Below, piece after piece: positions 1 to 12,500 of a stretch of DNA of 64,000 nucleotides. The position numbers and the translations under genes are program-made. The DNA is from Ciona savignyi (lineage: Eukaryota; Chordata; Ascidiacea; Phlebobranchia; Cionidae): the NCBI GenBank assembly GCA_000149265.1, contig CH003041.1:590204-654203 (forward strand), given 5' to 3'. The number at the start of each line of letters is the position of its first letter. Position 1 is the stretch's first letter. The notes beneath the pieces were generated by a model. That model ran no database searches, was not told where the DNA came from, and saw only the letters and a list, made by a program, of their open reading frames with translations.

Positions 1-2200
1 GATGTTTAACCTAGGATGCCCTGGAAGCCGGACAACACGTTTGTACTCTCTCTATAGTTGGTTGCATTTGACTATTAAGAGATAATATATTTCCAGATTT
101 ATTTTTTATTCTGTGGTCTATATATGTTAGTGTATATTAAACAAACCTAAATATGTACCATTTTTAAGGCTTATAAGCCTGTGCCTCCCACCACATACTT
201 TACCTTAAATTTGGGTACCATTCCAATTTTTCAGAAAGCAGGCCTCTCATGGCGCACGCGACTTGGACGATTCTGAAAGGCTTTAGCCAAGTACTGTTAG
301 TTTAAATGAAAAATCCGCCTTGAAGGTCAGGAAATCTGGTACGAATTGTCTGTGGGATTTGCCCCGGCTTGCGCTGTGCCAAATTGTTAAGTCATTTTGT
401 AATCTGGAAGCTTTTGAAATGATTGATATGCGAAGTTTCCTGCATTGACATGGGTCCTGCTCCGATCGATGCTGCAGGTGTATTTACAAATCAAATCTCA
501 AAATGGAAAGGGATCTGGGTGTTGTACTGTTCGATAATATTTAAAGTAGATTATACCCCAGTATGCTGTTTGATATATTCAAAGCAAGGTGCCGCTAAGG
601 TCAAAGTGTCTGATGACGTAAGAGGAGTATCGAGTGCCGGCGCCTATAACTGCGTGGTTAGCTTTGCTGAAGGTTTTGCATTGCGCTATTTCGGCTTAGA
701 TGGTGGCGCGGCGGCCAAACCGCACTGCAACATTTTCGTATCGCTTACATGTCCGCCCTGTTGCTGGTAAACAGAGCGGCGACGAACTCAAAATTTAGAC
801 GTGGGAATCGACGGCGATCAAAGCGGAGAGATAACGCCGTCTTTTAATTGGCGACTTCGATACGTTTACATATACCTAGTATACGTCTCGCTTATGCCTT
901 ATTTTGGTGGCTGATAATGGTGTTCGAAGGCTTTTTACTAAAATGGCAAATTTTACGTGACTTGGACTCGCCACTTGGCACCAGAACGATCGTATATTCT
1001 AAATATATACTCCTAAATTGATATTGGCATTTGAGTGTTGTGGTCGCGGGCAAAATGCAATTAAATGTCAGAGATATCTTATTTGGCTCGCATTTAAATT
1101 TCTTGGTAAGGTGTGCCTCACCATTGCTCAATTTCTGTTAGCTCTGAAATTAATGTGGCGGCGGTATGGAGAAGAGCCACTTCCCGCAGTCATTGCGCCA
1201 CTTGACATCGGGGCAGTGATCTTGTTCCGGCCTATACTTTGAGATCTTTGATCGGTAGAGTGAGTGACAGAAAGCCGGGGTGGCGTCCGTCGACACCTGG
1301 TCACGGTTACTAGCGTATGTCCCCATTGGAAGTGATAACTATTCTTGGAAAACGATTTATCAATGATTTTACCCTTTCCTTTTAATATTCAAGGCGACCA
1401 CACGGCGTCATATGAATATCATTTTCCCTTCCGCTGTGTCAACGGTAGGATGACTTTCTATTCGTCCATCAGTTAATTATGTGGACTTAACCAATTAGTT
1501 CAAACATTGTAAGTTTTCATCATCGGACGCTTGTCGCCATACCCTCACAATGCGTACACACAGTACTACAAGAGAGACATCTATCTTCAGATCGCTTGTG
1601 TACGAGAACTTGCTTAACAACACAGACTGCCGGACGCCGCCGAGGTAATTAACAGGCTTAGATGTCATTTGTTTTTCAACCCTTGTATGCTTTACCGAGC
1701 AGCGCTGACCACAACTTACTACGAAACCCAAGTGCCGAACGTCGGTGTTGGGTGTAGACTTGCCCGCCGCTGAGTAGATCACAGCATTCCCACCTAAACG
1801 GCCGCCGCCACGAGACTCCGTATACCCCACAAGTTTTCGGGCAACTGAATTAGTGTTGTGTAAAAACAAAAACAGGGAAACAGTCCCACGCCCTTACTCT
1901 CAACCCCCGACCTAAACCCTCGTGGACAGCTGGTTCAGTGCCCTGTTTTATCCAACGCAAGGTCAGAGGCCATGTCCTTTTCTGGGGTGATCGTCTCGTC
2001 GGGAGTAGTTTCGCTTAGTGACGAGGGAAATTCGACCTTAACGCGGTCTAAGATACCCCACATGGACGATTTAAAGTATTTTCCAGTCAGATTAGGTGTG
2101 CGCAATGTAATGCCGGAAGGAAGCAGCCGAAATATCAAACCTTTCGTTTAGATAAAAATCACCATGCTTTCGAAATTCGATTACCACAGAGAAAAAGAGA
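1..2200. other. upstream stretch without a supported gene, CpG-rich
   Basis: I see no gene, repeat copy or conserved domain here. Open frames such as the one at 423-770 resemble nothing and have no splice or codon support. The base composition differs from the rest of the window: I counted 24 CpG in 601-840 against one in 8161-8400. It lacks the SINE copies that pack the rest. It could be a CpG-rich flank of a neighbouring gene, a different repeat, or a misassembled or foreign piece. Confidence 0.5.
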
Positions 2201-2202
2201 TT

Positions 2203-2501
2203 AGGAGGAGGAGGAGGATATTCATGTTTATCCCCGTGAATGGGAAAACCCCAGGGGTTATCACACGGGCAATCGTCAGATCACCTCGCGCCCATCGTCG
2301 GGTTACCGGAGCTATTGCAGTGTGTTGTATATGATAGACACGTTCCTTCAATTTGGTAGAACCCATTAATCCGCTGGGTTCAGGCAATGTCCGTAAAGTG
2401 CCTTGCCCAAGGACACAACCGACTAGCTAGCGACCAGTTTCGCACCTGCAACCTTTCGATTGAAAGGCGACGCACTTAACCGCTAGACCATCGGGCCGGA
2501 C
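2203..2501 (-). repeat. tRNA-derived SINE (family A), near full length
   Basis: Read on the minus strand it starts with the tRNA-like head (gtccggcccgatggtctag) and ends in a degenerate tail near 2203. Family A has box A (TGGTCTAGCGG), box B (GGTTCGAAAC type), the core CTTGGGCAAGGCACTTA and the 3' end AACATGAATATCC. The head is partly duplicated in tandem just outside it, to about 2556. Confidence 0.85.
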
Positions 2502-2556
2502 TAATATGGCACGATTGCTAGACCATCGGGCCGGACTAGAGATATGGCACGATTGC

Positions 2557-4685
2557 ACGAAAAAAGCTTATTAAATTAAAGTAAGCTACTGTGAATCACA
2601 GCCAATAACGTAGAATTTATACCACGTAGATTCCTACCTAAAACGGCCAATAAAGTCGTTGTTTGTGAACGCTGACTTCATTTGTTTTTCTTAGCTTATT
2701 ATCATTCAATTATGATATTTCCTTTCGCGCCCAAGACAATTATGGCTAACTGCCGGTGCCGGGTTATTGCAGAATTCCTAAAGCGCCTGTCTGGGTAAAA
2801 CCTAAATAAATCATTTTCAATCGAATAACTGAGAATTTAAAAATCACGGGTGGCACTGGCGACCACCCGTATACCCCTATATGCCCCTAAGAAAAAACAT
2901 TGCATGGAGGCTGGTGTACCGCTATTTCGAAATCAAAACACTCGTGAAGGCGAGTTGTCACGGGCTGACACCTTAATTTCAATACCATCCCTACTTTTTT
3001 TTAAACAGTGTGAATTTTTGATCAATTAGGACCGATTATTAAATGGTTCCTCTGCGTTGAAAAGGAATTCTAACAGTCTGTTGTATTTGGCTTGGCACTC
3101 AAAATAAATGAGCAGAATTTTAAGTTGCCAAAAACGGATTTTGTATTCGGTGAATCTGACTACTGTTGTGATTTAGTCGACAGTGCTTCGGTTCATTTAC
3201 GAGACGTTCGCTACATTTTATTGACGTTATTCAGACCGTGTGGCGTTCGGAAGTTATTATAGGATAACTGGCTCCAGCGCTGGCCAGGGGTCACGGTAAC
3301 AATTATATAAATCGCGCGCCGACCTTTCAATAATGAGTCGATTTCCGCTGAGCAAAACGGCAATGTCAAGTTTTCAACGGCGGGACAAAAGGACCTTCGG
3401 TGGGTAACTAATGCCATTTGAAACCACCCAGGGAGTATTGCCCACGATACTGATTAAACCTCTGCACTCGGAAACGAGTTCTTAATCCACGGGCACCGCA
3501 CAGGGTTAAATTGTTTTTCTTGCTCGTTTTAATTTCTGGAAAATAGACCACCACCGTATTTTTAATTAATACCAACGTAAACTTAGGATTGGTGGTGTTC
3601 CTACTACGGTACTAGGGACACATTGTCCCAATCAAGTAGATTTCAAAACGCTTGTGTGAACGAATGGTTAACAAGACCGATTCATACAATTTCTACTTAT
3701 AAAACGAACTTAGCAATGAGCTCATCATGGGGTTAAAACTTAGTAGATTTAAATGAATCGTAACAGCTCTATCGTGTACAGCAATACCCCCTTCATTCAA
3801 CTGTGTACAAGTTGTTCTTAAGAACGTATGTTTCACAATCACCTTTCCACCTCAGATGATCAACTTAAATTTTGCATCTTGCCATTATATGACTGAAATA
3901 TTTCCTATTTTAGCTCTATAGCACCACCACGCAGACAAGATTGTAAAAATTGAGTATCAATGACAGACAGCATGATAGGTTTGGTAAAATGGTTTGCACG
4001 ACCGATCAACATATCTATAGACCTAAAAGATTGATTACAAAAATGTTCCTTGAAACTTGGAAAATGGCGTATAATAAAACTGTGGACACGTTGTTTTTAA
4101 TTAAGGAACTGTGTTATATGCTATATATACCTCAGCAGATTTTTCAAATAAAGCATTGACTAAAATTCACACTGTCTGACCTAAACACCAGTTGCAAAAT
4201 ATTCTGACTCAAGCTTTGCGATTGAAAAGCTACGATTCTCCCAGGCATACAAATGAAATTTAAGTATTTGCTTTGAAAAATTGCAAGGTCAGCCTTTTGA
4301 GTCATTCCTAATAAAATGAGTCAATCCCAAAAATCTTTTTAAAAGTAAGTGGAAACATTAACGTTTTGATTGAGGCTGGTCGGTAAACGTACGTTTCGGG
4401 TTTTAGTCAGACTCCAAAATATTACGTAGAAATTCTTTCTGATATTTATTAAAGTTTGTTCGCAGAATCAACTTTTTAATGCTAGCTGTCTGCCAAAGGC
4501 GGCAAAAAAGCAGTTGGTCTAACCTTATTTTTTTATCGTTCATCTTTTGCCACGATGGTATTTAGGATAGACCCCTGCAAGCTTGTATTTTATGAGGTAT
4601 ATCTTTTTGGGAAAGTTTTTACACACCTATCGTCAACCAGAAGATTGCGGTTCAAATCCAGACGCTAGTTAGACGGCCTGGCATT
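2557..4685. other. intergenic, no gene seen
   Basis: AT-rich non-coding DNA. The only recognisable piece is an old family B SINE at about 3655-3745. Open frames at 3211-3417 and 3950-4159 have no domain, splice or codon support. Confidence 0.5.
3655..3745 (+). repeat. family B tRNA-like SINE, old copy
   Basis: It has a degraded box A (cgaatggttaacaagaccg) followed about 70 bp later by the gagctcatcatggggtt segment, the order seen in family B copies elsewhere in the window. Confidence 0.5.
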
Positions 4686-4983
4686 AGAATAGAATAGAAT
4701 ATATTCATGTTTATCCCCGTGAATAGAAAAACCAAGGGGGGTTAACAGCTTAACACACGGGCAATCATACGATCACCTCGCGCTCACCGTAGCTATTAGT
4801 ATGTTGTTTATGATACACACGTTCCTTTAATTTAGTAAAACCCATTAATCCGCTGGGTCCAGGCAATGACCGTTAAGTGCCTTGCCCATGGACATAACTG
4901 ACTAGCTATAAGCGACCACATTTGTACCCCCAACCCTTGAGTTTAAAGGTGTCGCACTAAACCAACAGACTAACCGATAGGAC
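4686..4983 (-). repeat. SINE family A, near full length
   Basis: The tail (gaatagaatagaatatattc) and the phrase tgtttatccccgtgaa open it. The core tgccttgcccatgga and the head at 4930-4983 follow. It is moderately diverged. Confidence 0.8.
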
Positions 4984-6461
4984 CAATGTACTGGCATCGC
5001 CTGAACACAATGGATTAATATGTACTTCTAAAACTGAAAGTACTTTAGTACATAGGCCTACGACATACTGTAACAATTACCTTAAACCACGGTGGGTAAC
5101 CGTTTGGAACTCTTCTGCGTTTTCCCATATCTTGGGATGAAACTTGAATATCCTTTCCTAGAACAGCTATAACAGTGTCTCCAAAATGTATGTCTACGTG
5201 AAATAGCACCGGCAAAACCAAACTTATACTTACGGCATATGGCCTCTATGGTTTTTAACAAAACAAAACGCGCTTTTTTTATTCTCAGACAGTTGTATGA
5301 AAAGACCGCACACTTATTCTAGTGCAATACAGTGCGAAAGACTTAGAATGTTGGATTACATTGTGTGTCCAATGCTGTCATTTGAGTTAAATTTCTACCT
5401 GAGTTATTGTTTAAGTTTAATGTGAAATGAATAAAGCATTAGTAAGAAATAAAACATACTGTGTTTTTTATCGTTATCACAAACGCGTTAAACTAACACG
5501 CGGATACAACATTTAATACAACATTCTGTGTTGTGTTTTGAAATCTCTTTATTTCACTTTGTTGTAACTCTAAACAAGATATGATAAGGTTTATTTGGAC
5601 CGGTTCGTTTTGGCCGAATAGTTAACGCGACCGATACATATAACGACCTACATACAAAAATGGTGTTACCAACGAGCCCATTAGATCGAAACTAAGCCCC
5701 CCCCCCAAAAAAAAAAACAAGACCAGTTAGTATTATATCAGCGCTTTAACTTTAGACGGGCTTTTACCAGGGTAAAACAAGGGGTAAACATAGGTTAGGT
5801 ATTTATTAGGTTTTCACGCAAGGTGCAGCCAGTCACAGCGCTGTACATAGGGGCATAGCTTAGGTAAGTAAGGTACAAGGTTGAGAAAGCGGCAAAGCCA
5901 AGCGAGGCTCTACCAAAATGCTCTCTGATGTTATGGAATTATACACAATTTATATAAGGCTCAAAACAGGAAACACATGTTTGTATACACGAAGCTTGGA
6001 AGGCGTTAAGCAGACCTCGCGGGAAACAATTCATCGACTAAGCTGTCGAAAACCGGAAATTAATCGTAACTTCCCATGCACAATATCTGGACACATGGCA
6101 TAACGAATTAATAATAAAAATACACAGCGATACAATTATAAACACATGTGGGATTACCACAGCACTGATTTCTACATCGAAGGTAAAAACCCTAGTGTAT
6201 TAAAGTTTTGGTCAGCCCAACAATCCAATGGATCTAAACAATGTATGTCAACTGTTACAATGTGGTCCGAAAGAATACATCTTTGAAACCCTTTTTTCTA
6301 TAATATAGTTGTGGCTTGTTGACATTTTTTTCGCTATATAGCCTAGTAACTTATTTTTCAGCAAGAAAACATTTTTCGTACTGTAGTGTACATCATAAAC
6401 CTAATGTGCTTTTTAAACCCAACGTTAAAAATGCAATGATTTAGTGGATTTAAACACAAAG
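4984..6461. promoter_or_regulatory. upstream region of the protease gene; promoter not resolved
   Basis: This is AT-rich DNA between the last upstream SINE and the start codon. It must hold the promoter if transcription starts close by, but I see no convincing core promoter. A strong acceptor-like site (ttatttttcag) ends at 6361, about 100 bp before the ATG. It could be a normal 5' UTR intron acceptor or a spliced-leader acceptor, which ascidians use often. A family B fragment lies at about 5604-5690. Confidence 0.35.
5604..5690 (+). repeat. family B tRNA-like SINE fragment
   Basis: It contains tttggccgaatagttaacg and gaccgatacatata (box A side), followed by aacgagcccattagatcgaa (box B side). 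Confidence 0.55.
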
Positions 6462-6546
6462 ATGGATCTTACTAAAAAGCAGAAATGGATTTTACTTGTG
6501 GTTCTAATTTCTGTATTTTTAGCAGTAGCAGCTGGAATCGTCTTTG
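6462..6546 (+). CDS. exon 1: cytoplasmic tail and signal anchor
   Basis: The start ATG at 6462 gives MDLTKKQKW followed by ILLVVLISVFLAVAAGIVF, a 19-20 residue hydrophobic segment. Lysines before the segment predict N-terminus inside, i.e. type II topology. The donor is G|gtaagt, phase 1. An upstream ATG at 6431 is followed at once by a stop. Confidence 0.8.
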
Positions 6547-9500
6547 GTAAGTTTTTGTTTTGGATAGGATATTCATGTTTATCCCCGTGAATGGAAAAAC
6601 CAAGTGCGTTTCTGCAACCCTTCGACTGAAAGGCAACACACTAAACCACCAGATTAACCCGTCAGACTTTTGTTAAGATAAAATAAACAAAAGTTCTGTC
6701 AGGTCTAAGGATATAATTAGGTTATCACTTCATATTCGGGGCAATTCTGAAATTTTCTTCATATTAAATCATGGAATAAAATACAGGTGTCCTAGTGTTT
6801 TTACGCGAGGACGTTTTGGTTGCAAAATCAAGGACGTATTATGGAAGAATTCGCATATCAAAAGCAATTGGCCGTTCTTTGCACTGGACCACAAGTTTAA
6901 GTGACAAGAATTCTACTCAATCGATTGGAACCAGGAGATTTCTTGAGGCCCATGTAAGCATTTAATATTAAAGAATAAGGACAAATAATATTTCTTAGGC
7001 ATATTGTTGTGTGTCTTATGCTTACAGAATTTAGAACCCTTAGTTTTTTGATTAAGTACTGCACGCTCCGTAAGGCAAGTATCACAATGAATTAACCATG
7101 TTTAATGTGATTACATCTAGGATAGTACATAGATATCATATAATTGGAATAGGTGCATTTACAGTCACAACACTACACATACATAATATTCATAATCACT
7201 GATTCTAAACAATTATATAATCAAGAATATCCAACTGTTTTATTTNNNNNNNNNNNNNNNNNNNNNNNNNNNNNNNNNNNNNNNNNNNNNNNNNNNNNNN
7301 NNNNNNNNNNNNNNNNNNNNNNNNNNNNNNNNNNNNNNNNNNNNNNNNNNNNNNNNNNNNNNNNNNNNNNNNNNNNNNNNNNNNNNNNNNNNNNNNNNNN
7401 NNNNNNNNNNNNNNNNNNNNNNNNNNNNNNNNNNNNNNNCAGATGCTACTTCAATTTGTTAAAACATTTCCCACCGTATTGAGGCAATGTCCATTAAGTG
7501 CCTTGCTCAAGGACACAACTGACTAGCTAGCGACCAATTTTGTGACTACAACCATTTGGCTGAAAGACAGCGCACTGTGGCTTTTGCAATGACACAGTAA
7601 ACCAAGGTTTTTGACACCATGTTTGGCTAATAAAGCAATTTAAGATCCACACTACAAAATGGTTATTTCCTAACACCCCTCACACTAGTAATTTTCAGCT
7701 ATTGGAAAGCATGTCTGGTCTCTCACGTCCTTTGTCTGCTGTTACAATCACTCGTTTCTCGGAAGATCAATTTGCTCGTTTAGTTGGAGCGGAGGATCGT
7801 GGTGTGCATGTGACATTCAAGATAGAAATTCAAGATGATCAACAGGGTCCTGAAGTGAAAAATATTTTAAAAGATGAACTTCTGGCGCTGCTTAGCAGTG
7901 ATAAGCGCTTCGATTTGGATCCAGAATCTTTAGAAATTGACACAGTTAGTATCCTGGTACCAAAATATACGAACATTTTTAGGGCCCCTTAGTTAACATG
8001 GAAAATAAAAGTAGTGAACATACGAAACAATTTAACTTTTTGTTATGTCAGAGCTGGGTTTGTAAAAGAGAAACCATAAATATGTAGTTGGAGAACTAGC
8101 AAAACCGCTAGTATATATCTATATAACCGTTATGGCATATAGAGTATCCCATCCACTTTTCAAGTATATTTAATTTTGTCATCACTAAATCTGAAGTTTA
8201 GTTCTGGGTACAGAATATCTTTGACAGTTTGGCTACTGAATTGGTGTTTTGTCAAACTATAGACTTTCTTCCTTTAGGCCTACTCTGTATTACAGGCTTA
8301 TGATGAAAACACAAATTTTAAACTTTATAGAGATGGTAACTAAACGTGAAAAAGATTCCACACCCATAACTAGGATTGGATAAGGTAGATGTTAAGTTTA
8401 GTTTATTTTTATTTTTTCTACTTTAAGATGGTAGAATACCGGTGTTTTCCTCTGAAGTGTACGAAAATGCATTAAAATAATACTGTTATATTTTACTCTT
8501 ATACAGAAACCACTGATACAAACCCGGTCTTATGAAGCATTCGAAACATACCTGAGTGAGGGTGAACACTTTGATTTACTTAAAATGCAACTACCTGGTG
8601 TAGTACAACCTTCATCCAGCTCACATGTCATATGTCCAAGAATCCAGGCAAGTATATAGGATAGGAATAAGGATAATTTAAATTTATGTTTATCCCTGAA
8701 TCATCTGGATAAAAAAGGCACAGCATGTGTGTGATTTTAGTTGAGCTTTCTGATCAGAAAATATATGAAATGTATACGATATCTCTTTAATTTTTATTTA
8801 ATTTTACAGAATTCATATTCGATTTCTTACCTTATTTAGTGTTTATTTGTAGCTTAACTTAATATTATGCTTATTGAAAATGAACTTCAAAGTATTGGAC
8901 TACTTATGTGCAGTACCGTCTTGGTCTATATATTATATAAAATGCATCTAATTTTCATTTTGGTATATTGAAAAATGAGGTTAAAATATGTTTTGATTGC
9001 AGCCTGTGAGCCACGGTAGTGTTTCACCATTCAGATGCAGTATGTCGAACAGTAGCAGGCTAGGAGATGCTTGCACATTGAAATGTGATACTAACTACAC
9101 AATAGTGGGCTTTCAAACATTAACCTGCCTATCAACGGGAAGATGGAGCAGTGCTCAACCACTTTGTAAAGGTCATTTTAAAATATATTTTAATAATAAC
9201 CTAACATTTACTAAAGTGCTAAAAAATATATAAAACAAATAATGTACAAAAATGGCTATAAATAAAAAAGGTATTATGTTTAAATTGATTTGTTTTTAAA
9301 AATAATATACAAAGTTCTGAATTAATTTTTTTTTCATTTTCTTATGTTCTTTAAGCTGGCTATAATTTGTTTAGTATATAGAGGTGTTTTGTAGTGATTT
9401 TTTATTTCATTTTTGTTGTAGTAATTTTAAATGCCACATTGTTTTTATTAAGTTTTTTTGTTGACTGAGACCATCTTTCAATTTATAACACTGCAATTTA

Positions 9501-12500
9501 ATTTTTTAGCGAGATGCCCTGCGTTACCTGTGTTTATGGGGGTTAAAATTACCCCTGCAGCTTGTACTGAAGCCCCTTCCCTTGCTGATACCCGTTGCTT
9601 TTACCACTGTAGCATGGGTCATGTGTTATCAGGTGCAGCCGCTCGAATTTGCCTGGAGAACGGAGTGTGGAGTGGTGTGTCACCCATGTGTAAAAGTACG
9701 TAGAGCAAATGGATATTTTTTTTGTGGCTCAGACCTTTTTGTGTCAGCACTTGGTCTACTGTGCGGACACTCAAGGTAGTGGTTCCTAGCTTTTAAAAGG
9801 TACCTTTCCTAGGAGGTTAACAGTTTGTGACAGTCTTAAAAATCTACAGCCATTTGCCTTTAACTTCTTAGACACAATGAATAATGTAATCAATTGTTAA
9901 AGTGAACTAAACATTATTTTTTTATGCTTGACCAGTATTTCTATTAGCATACAGTGGGTGTAATAAACAATAGAACGAGCCGAAGTGTTGTAACATTGCA
10001 GCTTACTTTAATCTTGCAAATTCTACATCAGAGGGCCACAGTCCCTTGGTTGGAACCACTGGCCTAGGATAATATTGTTGCTGTTCCTAGGAGGTTATTT
10101 TTGCTCTGACTTCCTAGGAGGCAATTGTGAAACATACTGCCAAAGAAAATGTCTTCTGTTTGTGGATACAATAAACCGAACAGTAATTTTCTAAGTTGAA
10201 CATTTTATTCTCTAAATAGAAACCTGTGCCACTCTGAGTATACCTGAGCATGGAGTTGTCAGGCCACAAAGCTGCACATCAGATACTTTGCAGCCAGCTG
10301 GTAGTCTATGCACTTACACATGTAACGAGGGGTTCACACTGGCTGGGAGTCCAACTCTTTTGTGTGACATGGATGGAAGGTATTATGTCTAGCCATCTGA
10401 TTTGTTTGAGTTTACATAAATATTTTGGTGGTTTTATTTGATAATATGTTTAGTTTAATGGGAAAAATATATTTTATTACAGATTTATAAAAATATTTGT
10501 AACAATAAATATCAGTAAAAATTAATATAAAAAAAATATGTTTTGATTATGAGTTGTGTATCCCATTCCATGATAGGATGTTATATTTTTATCCTTATTT
10601 CTACCCTTAAATAGAAACACCCAACTTACTAATCTGTAGAGCTGGGCGTAATTACGAAATTACGTTCAGTTACGTAATTACGGACGTCGGAATTACGTTA
10701 CGTAAGTCAAATCAAAATTACGTAATTACGCATCTGTCCGTAATTGTTGAAACGGGAATTAATGATCGTTGTAAACATACTTTCTATGCAATTCCTTGTT
10801 TAAGTCTTACCAAAAAAAATTGTTCGTTTATTTTTGTTCGAGTTAGGGCTGTGCGAAGTTAACGGTTAACCGGTTAATCGAGTGGATGTCACAGTTAACC
10901 GTCAATGAAATCAATAAATGGTTAAGCGACTATGTTTGTTTTTCACGTCTCCAATAGCGCATGATAACAATACACGTTATGGGGTGGTTGTTCTTTTTTA
11001 AAGACCGCGCGGTTGACTTTCAGTGGGCCTACTATTAGTGATGGGACGAGTAAAGGTAGAGGCCCCGAGTTTGTATCGAGTTGCTAACGATTGCTAACCT
11101 TATCTTTTCGCGTTGCTAACTGAAACTTGTCGCGTTGCCAACCGTAGCTCGTCACAGTGTTTATTGCTTTGATCGGCGATATGACCTAGGGTCACGTTGA
11201 CCTAGTTTTAATACAGGACCACTGACGCACTCCCGAGCGCGTTTTTTCCCAGGATCTTCCCATTATTAAGTACTAGCGAGAGAGAACACTTGGCTAAAAA
11301 TCTTGGCTAAAAAATAAAGTTAACCTATTTTTCTTTGATCTGTTAACCGTTATAAGTATTTGCACATATCTAGTTTGATTAAAATAGTTCGAACCACCGG
11401 CAAGAATAATCAAAATCGCGTTATATACACGTGATCTTGGATTCACGCCAATTTCCTTATCTGTAATGAGCGAGATAAGACAAAGGGCAAAGCCGCCACG
11501 ATCTGCGGTTTGTTTACTTGTGAATTTGTTTCAACGCAGAACGAACGAAGCGTTTAGGTTAAACTTTAAAGTCTCTGAAGTTAAGTTTAAAATTTCATTC
11601 TTTTTGTCTACCATCAAAATGCATCCAAAAACACGATGATTTTTGGCTGTTTTTAAAATAACGATGACGTCATAAAAATTACGAAAATTACGGAATTACG
11701 TAACTGAGCTGGCGTAATTACGTAATACAACTTTGATCAATTACGCCCAGCTCTACTAATCTGTCAAGCGGCTTTATCAAATAGGCAATCATTAAGTTAC
11801 CTCGTATTACAATGTTGCACATATTTAATCGCCAGATTACGCTGTGCCCACCTTTAAGTTAAAGCTTTTGTAGTGTGTTTGTTTTTAAACCATTTTTTTA
11901 AAACTTTGGTCGAACCCATTAATCCAGTGGGTAAGGCAATGTTCTATGATATACCTTATTCAAAGACACAACTCATTAGCTTGTAACCAGTTTCGAATTG
12001 CAACCCTTTGACTAAAAGGCCGCACACTAAACCACTAAGCAACACATTTAGACAAGATTATATTTAATACAATTGACTTAGTATATGTAGAAATTCCTTA
12101 CCGGTTAGGTCAAAACAGAGTTGGAATATTACCAGTTGTAATGTTTGCTTCGCTTGGTATTTCAACAGCTTGCTTACGTGAGTGTTTTGCTACATGTTGG
12201 GGTACGTTGATTTACCTGGTTTAGGTATTAACATATTTCAATGATAATCATCACCAGCTGGAAATTTCCGGCACCAAACTGCCGCAGAGGATGCACGCCA
12301 TTGGTGGCACCTGCCCACGGCTCCATATTCCCGCCCCTGTGCAGCCGCACGGCTCTGACATTGGGTCAAGTTGCAGTGGTGATGGAAGGGATAGTCTGCA
12401 TTCATTCTTGTGAGGTCGGCTTCAAGCTATTAGGGAGCAAACAAAGAATGTGTGGAGCAGGGGGGTCGTGGACTGGAAAACAGGTGAAATTTTCTAATTT

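Noticed and set aside
423-770. 115-residue open frame in the upstream block
   Set aside because: No recognisable domain or splice support. Long chance frames are expected in this more GC-rich stretch.
6301-6345. TATA-like words upstream of the start codon
   Set aside because: Such words are frequent by chance in AT-rich DNA and nothing else marks a promoter.
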